Source of the DNA: Eurosta solidaginis
Taxonomy: Eukaryota; Arthropoda; Insecta; Diptera; Tephritidae
Assembly (NCBI RefSeq): GCF_040869045.1
Contig: NC_090319.1
Location: forward strand, 379,145,601 to 379,209,600
Direction: 5' to 3'
DNA length: 64,000 nt
Position numbers and translations under genes: made by a program. Every line of letters starts with the position of its first letter. Within the stretch, counting starts at the first letter, position 1. Positions 36,152-48,062 of this stretch are shown here, piece by piece. The notes under the pieces were generated by a model that saw nothing but the letters and a program-made list of their open reading frames with translations, was not told the DNA's origin and made no database searches.

Positions 36152-37553
36152 TATACACAGCTTAGCAGAGCTCAGAGTATATTAAATTTGTTCGCATAAC
36201 GGTACCCCGCAATGGCATAAACTAATAGAGATAGATATAGACTTCTATATATCAAAATGATAAAACGATAACTTGAGTAAATTTTGAGGAATCTTAATGA
36301 AATTTGGTATGTAAGTTCCTGGGCACTCACATGGGATCGCTATTTCAAATGAACGAAATCGGACTATAACTACTATTTCTGCCATCAAAAGCTCTCAGTG
36401 AAAACTTATCTGCCTTGCAGATGCCTTTCGGAGTCGGCATAGAACATGTAGGTCTCGTCCGGAGGGAAACTCAAGAGGAGCACGACGCAAATTGGAAGAG
36501 AAGCTCGGCCTTAGATCTCTTCGGAGGTTATCGCGCCTTACATGTATGTAACACACGCCCACTTTTAAAAAAAAAATTTTTTTAAGTAAAATTTTAACAT
36601 AAAATTTAATATATTTAAAGTATATAAGTAAATCCGGTAATAATGTAGTTCAACAAAATACAAAAATAAAAGAAAATTTCACAATGGGCGTGGAATAGCT
36701 TTTATGACGACAAAGGTTTTCTGTGAAAATGGGCGAAATCGGTTTGAAGCCACGCCCAGTTTTTATACACAGTCGACCGTTTGTCCTTCCGCTCGGCCGT
36801 TAGCACGATAACTTGAGCAAACCCCGATATATCTTTACTAAACTGAGTTCACGTACTTATGTGAACTCACTTTATCTTGCTATTAAAAATTGGCGAAATC
36901 CGACTATGACCACGGCCACTTTTTCGATATCGAAAATTTCGAAAAATGAAAAAATGCCATAATTCTATACCAAATACGAAAAAGGGGATGAAACATGGTG
37001 ATTGGATAGGTTTTTTGAGGCAAAATGTAACTTTTGAAAAAACCTTGTAAAATGGGTGCGACACATACCATATTAAGTAGAAGAAAATCAAAAAGTTCTG
37101 CAGGGCGAAATCAAAGGTCCTTGGAATCACGGAATGAATACTGTTCGTGGTGTTACATATATAAATAAATTAGCGGTACCCGACAGATTAAATTCTGGGT
37201 TATCCTGGTCCACATATTGGTCGATATCTCGAAAACGCCTTCACATATACAACGAAGGGCTATTCCCTTTTAAAACCCTTAATAATACTTTTAATTTGAT
37301 ACCCTATCATACAAACAAATTCTAGAGTCACGCCTGGTCCACCTTTATGACAATTTCTCGAAAAGGCGTCCACCTATAGAACTATGGGCCACTCCCTTTT
37401 AAAATACTCTCTAATACCTTCCATTTTTTAGCCATGTCATACAAACACATTCCAGGGTTACCCTACATGGCGATTTTCCCATATTTTTTCTCCAAAGCTC
37501 TCAGCTGAGTATATGATGTTCGAATACACCCAAACTTAGCCTTCCTTACTTGT
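36152..37553 (-). mobile_element. family 1 element, copy E (minus), rearranged
   Basis: The 3' end at 36152 (TATACACAG variant) and 5' end at 37553 are present. About two monomers lie at 37180-37470. Relative to copy D about 300 bp of the right half is missing, and an unrelated 165-bp repeat fragment sits in its place (36380-36545). The 3' GGAC tract is also lost. An old, internally deleted copy. Confidence 0.8.
36380..36545 (+). repeat. dispersed repeat fragment inside copy E
   Basis: Contains TCGGAGTCGGCATAGAAC, GAGCACGACGCAAATTGGAA and CGGAGGTTATCGCGCC. A related, more diverged copy is at 47230-47450 (GGAGGACGACGCAAATTGGA). Probably the 3' end of a retrotransposon; family not identified. 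Confidence 0.6.
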
Positions 37554-37965
37554 TTGTTTCTTCCCTTTTTCCGATACTTACATTTATCAATTGTTTCGCC
37601 ACGATTATGTAGATATTTAGAAATGTTGTCTGTTTTTATTGTGCGCTTGGGTTAAGTTTGAAGTGGGTAGGCATAAGAACTAGAAAAGGGAGGAGGAATA
37701 CACTTGAAGAGGTCATCAATTTTAAAGCTACTAATTAATGTTGCAACAAATCAAGTGTATAGAAAAACGGTTGCTCAAACTTAATTTGTGTGTACATATG
37801 TGTACTTGTGACGAGCATTGTATATTTACATACAAGTGAGTCAGTTTGAGCTATAACTACAAACGCAACCAAATGGTAGGCTAATAGAAAGAAAATAGTT
37901 AAGCTTTGTGGGAGTTATTGTTACCATTGTCTGGGTGCCACCTTCAAAGGGTGTTCTTAATCTAA
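37554..37965. other. non-coding spacer between copies E and F
   Basis: No gene or repeat recognised. Copies E and F lie 412 bp apart in opposite orientation with their 5' ends facing each other. Confidence 0.5.
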
Positions 37966-38486
37966 ACAAGTAAGGAGGGCTAAGTTCGGGTGTAACCGAA
38001 CATTAAATACTCAGCTGCCAAATTACAACTTGCAAAACTTTTAAATTACCTTCTTTTAAAATTGGGCGGTGCCACGCCCGTTGCCCAAAATTTTACTAAT
38101 TTTCTATTCCGCGTCATATGGTCAACCCATCTACAAAGTTTCATCGCTTTATCCGTCTTTGGTAATGAATTATCGCACTTTTCGGTTTTTCTAAATTTTC
38201 GATATCGAGAAAGTGGGCGTGGTTATAGTCAGATTTCGTTCATTTTAAATAGCAATGAGTGTCCAGGAACTTATATACCAAATTTCATTTAGATTTCTCA
38301 AAATTTACTCAGGTTATCATGCTTACGGATAGACGGACGGACGGACGGATATGCTAAATAATATTTTTTCGCCAGATATTTTGATATATAGAAGTCTATA
38401 CCTATCTCAATTAGTTTATGTTGTTACGGGGTACCGTTATGTAAACAAAATTAATATACTCTTTGAGCTCTACTCAGCTGAGTATA
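37966..38486 (+). mobile_element. family 1 element, copy F: internally deleted, no monomers
   Basis: A 521-bp derivative. The 5' end with hairpin (37966-38015) is joined at ACTCAGCTGCCAAATT directly to the last third of the right half, and the copy keeps the GGAC tract (38331-38349) and the CTGAGTATA end. The whole monomer block and four of the six GGGC modules are gone. It shows that the two ends alone can persist together as one unit. Confidence 0.85.
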
Positions 38487-38779
38487 ATAAAAAAATGTAA
38501 GCAGTAATTGGTGTAGCTGTAAATAGGGTTACATAGTGGGAGACTACTTAGTATTGACCGTTGTCAAAAATCGAAAACTTTATTTTTTTTTTCAAATTAC
38601 TAAAGCTTCTGTGCTGCTTTGATTTTAGTATGATTTCTTACTCTTTTAGGTATGATTGGATGGTCATTAACAGACCATCCGTCTCCGGTCATACGTATAT
38701 AAGCTTCAACATTCCCTAAAGGAGATAAAAAGGGTAAAATCCTAAGAAACGTTAGGTCAATGAACTAGAAAATATTCCC
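38487..38779. other. non-coding DNA, nothing recognised
   Basis: No coding remnant seen. Confidence 0.4.
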
Positions 38780-39515
38780 GAAATATATAGAGACCATACT
38801 GGAACAACCCAGAAAGATTGCGTATGCACAGCAGTCCAATGACTTCCCATCAAAGACGCTTATGGCTGCGTATGGCAGAGTTTGCCTTTTAAAAATATTA
38901 AGAGGAAAAGCAAAGCCGGCGTGGCGGAACAAGGAGCTGAGACTTTCCAAAAACAGGTGAAAGAAATGTTTAGGCTGGCAATAGTCGCATAAAGCAATGC
39001 ATACATGGATGAGTATAGAAAATAAATAAAATAAGAGAAAAACATGGAATAAACGAGTGTGTCAATAGTTTCACTAGACGTCAGGGAAGGTCTTAATAAC
39101 ATTGAAGTACATGCAGCTATAACTAGATGGCTCGGTTGCATGTTGAGTTATAGGAAGATTTCTCCACAGTCCGTGTTGTATGAAAGTTCCTCAACAGTGA
39201 GAACGGCACGCCGCAGTGCGAGGTAATATCGCCTCTGTTGTCGAAGCTGGTTATCAACCAACTGCTCGGACGGTTTTACGTGTGACCATTCAAATTTATG
39301 ACGTATGCAGATGACAAGTTAAAAGGCTTTCCAGCAATTAGCTTTTTCGTGAATTGGGCGATTGCTGGTATACATACCTGCGCATCTAATGTCGGGTTGG
39401 CTGCGAACGCGGAGAGCTGGGAATATATAAAAGATACTACTATGCCTTTCATAATCATCTTTCTTGCAACCAGACTCCATGTGCCTCTGAGCGGTTTCTG
39501 CTGTTTTATATAAAA
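38780..39515 (+). pseudogene. Jockey-like reverse transcriptase relic
   Basis: Plus-strand fragments in order are: AWRNKELRLSKKQVKEMFRL (about 38917-38980; the pre-RT region where Jockey elements have WWN.EL); VSLDVREGLNNIEVHAAI (RT motif A region, about 39065-39120); LGCMLSYRKI; GTPQCEVISPLL (about 39208-39243; family motif GTPQGGV.SPLL); VINQLLGRF; and TYADD at about 39301. SNVGLAANAE at about 39390 corresponds to the 'GL.VN..KT' segment after YADD. The order of motifs identifies it securely. Numerous frameshifts and stops make it dead. Confidence 0.75.
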
Positions 39516-40539
39516 ATCGATAGGAAGCATATATATAATGCAATTTTTCTGGATCTATCCAAAGACGACATTCCTGTGCCCATATATTTGTTTTCTTTCT
39601 ATGATTCTGCTTTCCCTAGAAGGCAAGAGAGCTGATTTCAGAATCGCGATATCGCTGGCGTACACCACAAGAGAAACTTATAGCTTGTTTTTTGTTAAAC
39701 TAAAATTGATTGGGCAGTAAAATTGCTACTGTGATGGAAAAATGCCACGCATCATTGTTCAGATACCCACTTCCCGCACTATATACATTTCCATATCGAC
39801 ATATGTACGTATTAATTATAAACTACCGCGCATACATACCGACACACACACACACACATGCACTGCATACAAATCTACTCAAGAACCACCATGCAGGCGC
39901 TATGCATTCTAGCGTTAATGCAGAAGGTTCGAAATTTTATTCGTTGGAACGCAATAGGAAGCAATTCACAACTTATCATAAATACAACACTTTAAATTAA
40001 AACTCACGAGGGACACCATTTCTCAGGTGATCCAAATGGCTACAAGCTGCTTTTTACGACAGAAAAGGGATTCCCTTTCAGTCAGAGGGGGATTGTATAC
40101 CACGTCTGCTCCGTCAGACAGGTTTCAACCACTGTCCGCAAGGAAACCCTAATTTTGCCATATTTCTACTGAGTAAGAATGCATTTGCTTGGCATATTAC
40201 TCAGAAGAAAGGTAATGCACGAGAATTCTACTCGGATTAGAGTGGAAAGCGTCCCTTACTTTCCTGGGCATTCGACCAGGTTCAATATGTTAAGTCTACA
40301 GCTATCTTCAATGAGAGGAAGGATGTTAGCCAACGTTGTCTTTGGTCAACCAGTCTTCCCTGTTGTTTGAGAGTGAGAAAAGTGCGATAATTCCACGCAG
40401 GTAAGAGAAACCCTTTCGCCATTGCCATAAGATCGGTCCTCGTATTACCAGTGTGGAATAATCGAGCTACTTATAGTAAGTATTGTATAAATATCCAATA
40501 GGTTATATTACTAATAACACTTCCTCTTAAGTACAACTA
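39516..40539. other. non-coding DNA with a short (AC)n run at 39842-39857
   Basis: May include further, unrecognisable remains of the preceding retrotransposon. No domain could be supported. Confidence 0.4.
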
Positions 40540-40599
40540 ACCACGCCTTCCTTCATATTTGGGCATTCCTTTATATAGACCATTACCGCTATCATCATC

Positions 40600-40925
40600 T
40601 TCTGGTGATGATAAAAAATCGGTAATAAAATCTCTCCGAGGCTTCACCGTTACTAATAGCGCTTCATCATCTGGTGAGATCCAACGTCATCAATATACTT
40701 TTTTCGAGCTTCACTGTTACTAATGGTACCCCGTCATCACTCTCCAAAGCGTTACCGTCTCTCTCTGGGTATTTTCAAAGTTGACAATTTCCTCTCTCCA
40801 AACATCACCGCTTCTAAAAGTACTATTTCATCTCTATCTGGTGTGGACCAAGTCGGTGATATCCTCTCCGAGTGCCACCGTTAGCTAATATCTCTCTATG
40901 TGGATATTCTTTACCGTAGTCTACC
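40600..40925. repeat. degenerate short tandem blocks
   Basis: CTTCACCGTTACTAATAGC-like blocks recur at about 40642, 40706, 40804 and 40883, each preceded by CTCTCC or TTTCGAG. Spacings are irregular (64, 98, 79 bp). Old cryptic repetition, origin unknown. Confidence 0.4.
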
Positions 40926-40960
40926 ACTGTCTCTCCCCACTGAATTCAAGGTAAAGGAGA

Positions 40961-41719
40961 CTCTGGATTGAAAGATATATTGTGCGTTTGTGTTCGAAAT
41001 CTATACACTAATTTACTACATATTTATTTAGGTGGGGAAAGTGGGACCTCTACTTGACTCTGGATCTAATGGGTGAAACCTCAGCCTTTGACAAAACATA
41101 ACTTATAAAAAATTTCAGATGGCTTTTCGTTAAAAATATAATTTGATCCTAACTCATCCACTTTTTCAGTTTAATGTTATGCTAAATCAATTATTTATAT
41201 TCTTACCTTTTAGGAAAATTTTTCTCTTTCATATATATACATTTGACCTGAATAAAATTTCAGTTGCCATTTTTAATACCTTTGACCTTTCCTTGAATTA
41301 AGCAATTTTTTTTTATGTTAACACTCTTGCCTATTATTCGATTATCTCACGATTATGTACGCTCGAAAGATGAAAAGAAAAGAAAATGATTTACGCTCCC
41401 CTAACTAAATTCAATTTCGCATATAAAATGAATGCTTAGTGGTTAGACAATTTATTTTCGCAGCTCACAATTACACAATTCTTCAAAACATATTTTTTCT
41501 TCTTTTTCTGTAATTGTATGTGTCCACTAAATTCTCTACCACTAACTTCAGCTTATCTCTTTGACCTCTGGCAGCGATGCTGCTACGTATGATTTAATGT
41601 TTTTTTAAAATGTTACCGACTTCTGGTTTCTCCCCACTTTTTACTTTATTTTACTTGTTTATATAATAAATAGTTTCTGGTGTGATATATTTTCTTTTGT
41701 GTTTAGTAACGTTTGATGT
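40961..41719. other. non-coding DNA, nothing recognised
   Basis: AT-rich, no coding or repeat signal. Confidence 0.45.
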
Positions 41720-42140
41720 ATAAACAAATATTTTCCGTCGAATTATCGAATTGATTATATGTTAGCGACTTATCGGTATCTGTAAAAAAATAAGCAGACA
41801 AGTCTTTGTTAATAAATCGATAGCACGCAGATAACAAATTGATTAAACCCCGATAACCAACGGATAAAATTTCTATAGCAAATATATACATTTTGATAGC
41901 AAATCGATAACTTTCAGATAACAAACGATAATCTTTCGTAAAACTGTCGATAACTTTTCTATTATAAATCGATAACAAAACACTAACTTTTTTATAAAAA
42001 ACCGACAAAATTTCGATAGCACAATTTCACAGATTTTCGATAAAAACCGATAACTTGCTTATAAAAAATCGATAAATAATTGTCAACATAAGTAATCGGA
42101 AGTAAATTTATACCACTTCGATAAAAAATCCATAACTTAT
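41720..42140 (-). repeat. ATCGATAA-rich cryptic repeat
   Basis: At least ten words of the type ATCGATAAC or CCGATAAC occur at irregular 15-40-bp spacing. The reverse complement resembles the TTATCGATTT-rich DNA at 34150-34660, so the two are probably diverged copies of one family in opposite orientation. Confidence 0.5.
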
Positions 42141-42680
42141 CTCTACCTTGCAGCTAACATACCAATTACAAAACTGTCTTTTATTTTACTTTACTTCTAT
42201 ATCAAAACTTGTATAATAAAACTAACCTTTTGAGTATAAGTAGCGTTTTAATAGCACCTCAAAGTGCTATGTTACAGATACTTCATCTCTTTATCATATA
42301 ATCTTATTGCAAACACATTCATAAATTTGTTCATACATACATACTTACATACACATATAAGCTGAATTCATCCACGTGTGCACACAAGAAGTGATGAAAT
42401 CGAATGGTTTCCTTAATGTGTGAAATTGATACGGGAAACAATTTTCCCCATTTTTTTTCTCATACAAATATGCAATACACTGACGTAGTAAAACGCGGAC
42501 AAACTCAATGAAAATTGCAACAACTAGCATAACATAATTGTAAGATATTGCATACAAGGGCCATAGTGCGTGCAACATGAACTGGCAATACAACTTAAAT
42601 GGAAAATCGCATCAAATATGTATTACAATTAATAGACTGCAATCGACTCTAAACGTATGTATGTATGAGAGAATTCCTAT
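42141..42680. other. non-coding DNA, nothing recognised
   Basis: Contains a few CATA-type short repeats near 42340 but no gene. Confidence 0.45.
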
Positions 42681-42883
42681 ATAAATATTAGGGTGGTCCT
42701 TTTTACTCAAAATGGTTATTTTTCTACACTCACTCCTTCATACGATAAGTTCCGGTCAGACATGTACATTTTGGTGCGTAAGGGCGTATTTAAAATAAAC
42801 AAAAACCTTTTCAACCGACTCCTATTAGTATTTAATTTTATACATGTTACTGATTTATTTTTCAGCACCACCCTAATAAATAT
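42681..42883. mobile_element. 187-bp hAT-type MITE with 8-bp target duplication
   Basis: Element 42689-42875 starts TAGGGTGGTCC and ends GCACCACCCTA (inverted TAGGGTGGT). It is flanked by perfect ATAAATAT duplications at 42681-42688 and 42876-42883. An 8-bp duplication and a TAGGG terminus fit hAT. No coding capacity. Confidence 0.8.
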
Positions 42884-42888
42884 GCATG

Positions 42889-45800
42889 CACATAATCAGA
42901 CCTGTAAAAAACAAGTACCAGTACAAGTACAAGTACCAGTACCTCAGTACTTCGAAAAATGAGTACAAGTGTAAGTATCGAGGTACTTGTACTTGAATTG
43001 TTGAAGTACAAGTAAAGTACTTGTAAGTACTTCCGAAGTACTTTGACAAGTATTGAACGGTTTTGAAGCGGTTCAACTAATATTTTTTAACAATCAGCTC
43101 AACTACTGATCGAAACGGTATTTTCCAAAAATTTGAGACCTTTTATGATACTAAAATTTTTTGTAAATCGTTCGCTGATTTATGAACATTTGTTGGAATG
43201 ATTCCCTTTCCACAGTTCAGAGTGGTGAAGCTCATAACTCTGTCATCAAACCTCTTCCCACCTAACGAAATTGTCTTACGGGTTAAGAGCTTAAGCCTCG
43301 CATGCTTTACCGTCGTTTTATACGCAGGTCTTCAAAAATTCGAGGAATTGTTTTTGTCTTTTAGGCGTGCATCACAAAACACTCATCGTGCCTCCCATTA
43401 GCTTATCATCAATAATCTCTGTTAACATATGTTAAGGTCTTATTATTATTATTGCAAGACTACAAATACTTCCTCAAAATCCAAAAAACAACTGCATAAC
43501 TCCATTTTGTGTCGAAGGGTCAAGTCGAAATTTGTTTGCAGAATATATTTTAGATTCACTAGTTCTAGGCAATAACTTGCTTGGTCGCTTACGGAAGCAT
43601 TCGAATTAAAACCCAAAGGCTATGAGCATTGACCTTTTATTAAGGCCACTATCTGATAATAATACATACTCATGCACAAAACTACCTGAAATTGTTGTAC
43701 AATCTGCAATTTTGATCAGGTTACCCAATATATAGCTTTCCTTCAAAAAAAATTTAAATTTATATTTCTTTATTTCCAAAAGACATTCAGAAATAAATGT
43801 ACGTAATTTAACACAAAATGATTTCTTCACAAAACTTGTCGTTTGATATTGATTCGGATGATTCTGTCCGCAACCCGGACTCCACAGACAAGCAAGTTAT
43901 TAACTAGAACTAGTGAATCTGAAAGATATCCAGCAAACAAATTTAATTTGACCCGTCGTTACAAAATGGAGCTCTGCAGTTTTTTTATGACTTTAAAGAA
44001 GTAAGTACAATTTAATATTTGCAGTCTAGTACACTTTATCCGAACGCTTAACACAGATTATTGTTGATAAGCTCATGGCAGGCACGATAAGTGCGAAATA
44101 CGTATATTGTGATGCACGCCTAAAAGACAATAAAAAGATTACTTCGAACTTCATAAAGCACCTGCGTATAAAACACCCGGAAAAGTATGCGGGGGTTAAG
44201 CACTCAAGCCGTACAGCAACTTCATTGGGTGGGAAAGGCTTTGACGGAAAAGTGATGAGCTATATCATTGGATACGGTATCACCACTCTCAACCGTGCAG
44301 AGGGAATGCTTCCGAAAAATATTTGAAGGAACATAGATAAATATGATGAGTTGTCCAAAATTAATGAGCAAACTAGACGACTGATTTACACAAATTTTTG
44401 GTATAATAAAAGAGCTCATATCTACAAATAAGTACTTTTGTACGACGGCCGATATATTGTCTTCAAAGCATAAAGGTTTCCTCGGGTACAGTTTCCATTG
44501 GTTGGATGACAAATTTAACAGGAATTCGGAAGCACTGGGGTGCATAACCACACACGCAAACATGAAATGATAGCAGATACAAATAATAATTTCCGTCTGG
44601 TATCATCAAAAAATTTGGGGACAGTCACAGACAATGGGTCGAACTTTGTAAAGGCTTTGAAAGAGTTCGGCATGTGTAACTTGGAAGATTTTGATTACTC
44701 TGATGATGACACGGACGGTAGTACTGATGATTCGGCTATAGAAAATGTTGTAGCCTTACCGAAACATATCAGATGTGCCAGTAACACACTGAACTTAATT
44801 ACCACTACTGATTATATTAAAACTTTATCAGAGGAGCGTACAATATTAAGTAGACATAAACAGGTACAAATAATTCAAAGATATAGTTTTAAATCGTTTT
44901 TAAACTTAAGTTTTCATTGAAAGATTTTCTGAAAATGTAGTATTTTATGGAAAAAATCGAACTGTCCTAAGATATCAGAAATAATAGTAGACACATTAGG
45001 ATCGCCTCTAGTTACACCTGTGGTAACAAGGTGGAACTCAACATACGATGCCCTATGCCGGCTTTAAGATCACAAAAATAAATTAAAGGAACTTTTTGAG
45101 AAGCCAGATATAGGAAAAAAGACACTTTGCCTGCTACAGATGTATCGTATTTGGAAGAATATAAAGAAGTAATGTCTCCTTTCGCTGAAACATTAGATTT
45201 TTTACAAAGAGAATATAATATGTTATATGGTTATCTTCTTCCTTCGCTTTAGACACTGTGTAAAATTGAAAAAAATCAATTTTGGCAAAAACCTCATTTA
45301 TTTAAAGGAAGTGGCGAAAAGTTGTAGCACAAATCAATTTTGCGATTTGAGTCATATTTAAGCTATCTGAAGAAACCTATGACGCAGCTTTTTTATGCCC
45401 TAGCATTAATCTCAGATGATACAAAGCCTTACAAGCTCAAGTAGTACATTGTCCACCGCAGATATGTACAAAATTGTTATCACTGAAGCAACTCGTCATG
45501 CAAGAATGCACATGGAGATCGAATTTGGAAATCCCAGGCAGACCGATGCACAAAAAAATGATTTATTTTTTTTACTTTAAAACTCCAGGTGTTAATATCT
45601 TATTCTTTACCTTTTTATGCATTTATGAAAATTATATCTTTATTAAACCTCAATTTTTTTAAATAGATGAGCTATTCGAAGAAATAGACCATGATCAACC
45701 AGCACCCTTACGATCACATAACTTTGACAAAATGGTTGAAGAAGAATTTTACAGGTATCTTAATGATACATCAATAGATTTCAATATGCTTCAGAGTTAT

Positions 45801-46292
45801 CCTATTACGAAAGACCTATCACTCAAAATGAATACGATCTTAGCTTCCTCCACCCCAGTAGAGCGTTAATTTTCCTTAGCAGGCATTGCTTATAGTCCTA
45901 GAAGGCAATCAATGACGGACTTTTCGTTTGAAAAGCTAGTACTAATGAAGGCAAACACAAAACTACTTAAATATTATTAGCTGTTGTACAATTTATACTT
46001 ATATAATATGTTATATATGTACTTATATATGTACTTCTTGTTGCTTTCTAATATGAATTTAACTCATATCCAATAAAAATTTTATAACAGATGTTCTACA
46101 TTTTTTTGATCAGAAAAAGTACTTTCGTATACTTCGAAGTATTTCGTAAGTATATCTACTTGTACTTTCGGATTCGAAGTACAAGTACTGTAGTACTTAT
46201 ACTTTGTTCTTAGATTTGAAGTACTTGAGTACTTTTACTTATTTGGTACTAGTACGAGTATGTACTCAGTACTTTACAGGCCTGCACATAAT
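42889..46292 (+). mobile_element. 3.4-kb hAT transposon, degenerate
   Basis: Element 42897-46284 has inverted 12-bp ends (CAGACCTGTAAA and, reversed, CAGGCCTGTAAA). It is flanked by perfect CACATAAT duplications (42889-42896, 46285-46292). Both subterminal regions are crowded with GTAC/AAGTACTT words: about 13 in 42905-43060 and about 11 in 46115-46280. This is the pattern expected of transposase-binding repeats. The middle encodes a broken transposase in plus orientation (43800-45980). Confidence 0.9.
43818..45980 (+). pseudogene. hAT transposase with BED zinc finger, inactivated
   Basis: A hAT transposase read in pieces. The BED-type finger region (44075-44326) has KYVYCDARLKDNKKITSNFI followed by KHLRIKHPEKY. 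The first expected Cys is Tyr, so the finger has lost a zinc ligand. 44540-44920 carries the core: VTDNGSNFVKALKEFG, an acidic run SDDDTDGSTDDSA typical of this group, then LPKHIRCASNTLNLI. 45000-45060 gives PVVTRWNSTYDALCRL with the conserved Trp. The C-terminal dimerisation part (about 45820-45980) reads SSTPVER, an in-frame TAA, then FSLAGIAYSPRRQSMTDFSF and ends at TAG. Several stops and frameshifts are present. The N-terminal frame near 43818 (ISSQNLSFDIDSDDS) may belong to it. Confidence 0.85.
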
Positions 46293-46439
46293 AAAAGTAA
46301 GTCAGCGATAAAATAAAATTGGTTGCTGCAAATTTTGGTTGTATATGTAGGTATTTGCTTTAATATGGTTTTCATCATTCGAGTTCCTACACGTATTTGT
46401 GTTCATACAGCGTTATATTCGCGTTATTTGGATGTAAAA

Positions 46440-46950
46440 GTTAGTTGCTTCTTTTTGCTGTCGTGTTCGTAATCGATTCGTAATGGTTTTCGTATTCGTT
46501 TTTGTATTCATATTCACATTAACTACTACTCGTATTCGTTATCGTATACGGATTAATTTTCGTATTCGTATTCCTTTTCCTCCTCTTAGTCGTATTCGTT
46601 TTCGAATTTGCATAATATTAAATTTGTTTATATATTTCTAGTCATACTTGTTTCCGTATTTACATATATTCCATCCGAATTCACATATGTATTCACATTC
46701 ACTTTCAATTTGGTATTTCTATTTTTGCGGTCGTATCTATTAGTATTCATATTCTAAATGATCTTTGGTAATTTCATTGCTATTCCTCTTCCTATTCGTA
46801 GTGGTTTTTGGACTCCTCTGCCTCTCCCTGTCATTATTCCTATTCTTATTGATATTCCTAATCCTATTCCTATTTCTACTCCCATTAATATTAATATTCC
46901 TAATCCTACCCCAACATCAATTCCTGTTCCTATTTCTATACTATTAGCAG
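46440..46950 (+). repeat. degenerate hexanucleotide tract (TATTCG then ATTCCT)
   Basis: Two blocks of imperfect 6-bp repeats: TCGTAT-type in 46440-46610 and TATTCC-type in 46780-46950. The second block gives open frames in several registers with Pro-Ile or Phe-Leu repeats. They are simple-sequence products, not genes. Confidence 0.8.
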
Positions 46951-47229
46951 AACCTAAAAGCAAGGAGGAAAAGTTTGGACTTGGCGAGCCTGCTGAAACA
47001 ACGAGCAAGGCGGAAGATGGAAAACGGCACTAATCTCAGATGTAAGAGCATAGGAAACTGAAGGCAGAATGGAAAACCAATGCTTGGAGCTCAAAGAAGT
47101 AGTAAAAAACCGTACAAAGAAGCATTTGTTAATAAAGGTAAGTCCTGAACGCAGCCATAGCAAAGGGCTATTATAAAGTGAGATACATTAAGCGATACTT
47201 AAAGATTTTTCAAATTAAAAGCAAGTTTT
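46951..47229. other. non-coding DNA, nothing recognised
   Basis: Purine-rich, with short frames only. Confidence 0.4.
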
Positions 47230-47455
47230 TCTAGGGGGCGTCACCCCTTGGCAATGATTTGGCGGCTCTTCGAATGTATTTCTGCCTTGAATATATTCTC
47301 CATGAAAATTCATCTGCCTGGTAGCTGACAATCGGAGTCAACATAAAACATGTATGTCCCATTCTACCAACTTGTGGGACAAACTAAAAAGGAGGACGAC
47401 GCAAATTGGAAGACAAGTTTAATTTGCCCGGAGATAAGTTTCAACAATATCTATG
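47230..47455 (+). repeat. second copy of the dispersed repeat found in copy E
   Basis: Shares CATCTGCCT, GGAGTC, CATAAAACATGTA and GACGACGCAAATTGGAAG in the same order with 36380-36545, and extends further to the left (GGGGGCGTCACCCCTTGGCA). Confidence 0.6.
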
Positions 47456-47479
47456 TTTTAAAACGGTCTTATTTAGCTT

Positions 47480-47930
47480 GACTCTGTGTAGCGAGCGGCC
47501 GGCCGGCCGGCCGTTCTTTACGAATTTTGTAATTAAAATTTAAGTAACGTCCCGATAAGCTACAAGATTGAAACTTGGAATATAGTTCAGAACCCGATGA
47601 TAATGCAATTATAAGAACAAATAATTCCGATATGTTGCGCATGGACCGAAAAATTAAAAAAAGTCGTATTTGTGTTCCGATTTGGCTCATATTTGGAACA
47701 AATATTACATACAGACCGGTAGAAGTGACATCATTTGGAGTTCGAGGAGGAACAAGCAAACGCGGTGCCGAGGCGAGTAAGTCTTTGGAAGGATTATGTA
47801 TTGAGGAATTAGATTGTAACAAATTGTCAGTAAAGATTCCTCGTAATAATGAGTCACTAAATGAATTAAATAGAATAAGAAACAATAGGCAATTAAATGA
47901 AGATTAAAAACTTAACAAAAAAAAATAATT
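47480..47930 (-). mobile_element. possible further DINE-like fragment with GGCCGG tract
   Basis: A GAGC(GGCC)n tract at 47494-47512 is followed by GATAAGCTACAAGATTGAAA and CTTGGAATATAG. This is the same order of parts (tetranucleotide tract, then GATAA...GAAATTTGGTATGTAG) seen on the plus strand of minus-oriented family 1 copies, though the sequence differs. An open frame of 110 codons (47575-47907) runs through it without a recognisable domain. Assignment is inference. Confidence 0.35.
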
Positions 47931-48062
47931 ACACAAAATTTTTTAAGCTAAACGGTTTTATTAAAAATAATACTTACATTGAGTAATAATAATAATAAAA
48001 GCTAGAAAATAATTAGGTAAGTGCAAGCCATCACACTCGTCATCAATCCATGGTGTTGATCT

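Noticed and set aside
46758..47033. 91-codon frame rich in Pro-Ile
   Set aside because: Product of a hexanucleotide repeat; other frames and the opposite strand are open as well.
47575..47907. 110-codon frame
   Set aside because: No recognisable domain. A 138-codon frame on the opposite strand covers the same DNA, and the sequence looks like part of a repeat. Kept only as a possible DINE-like fragment.
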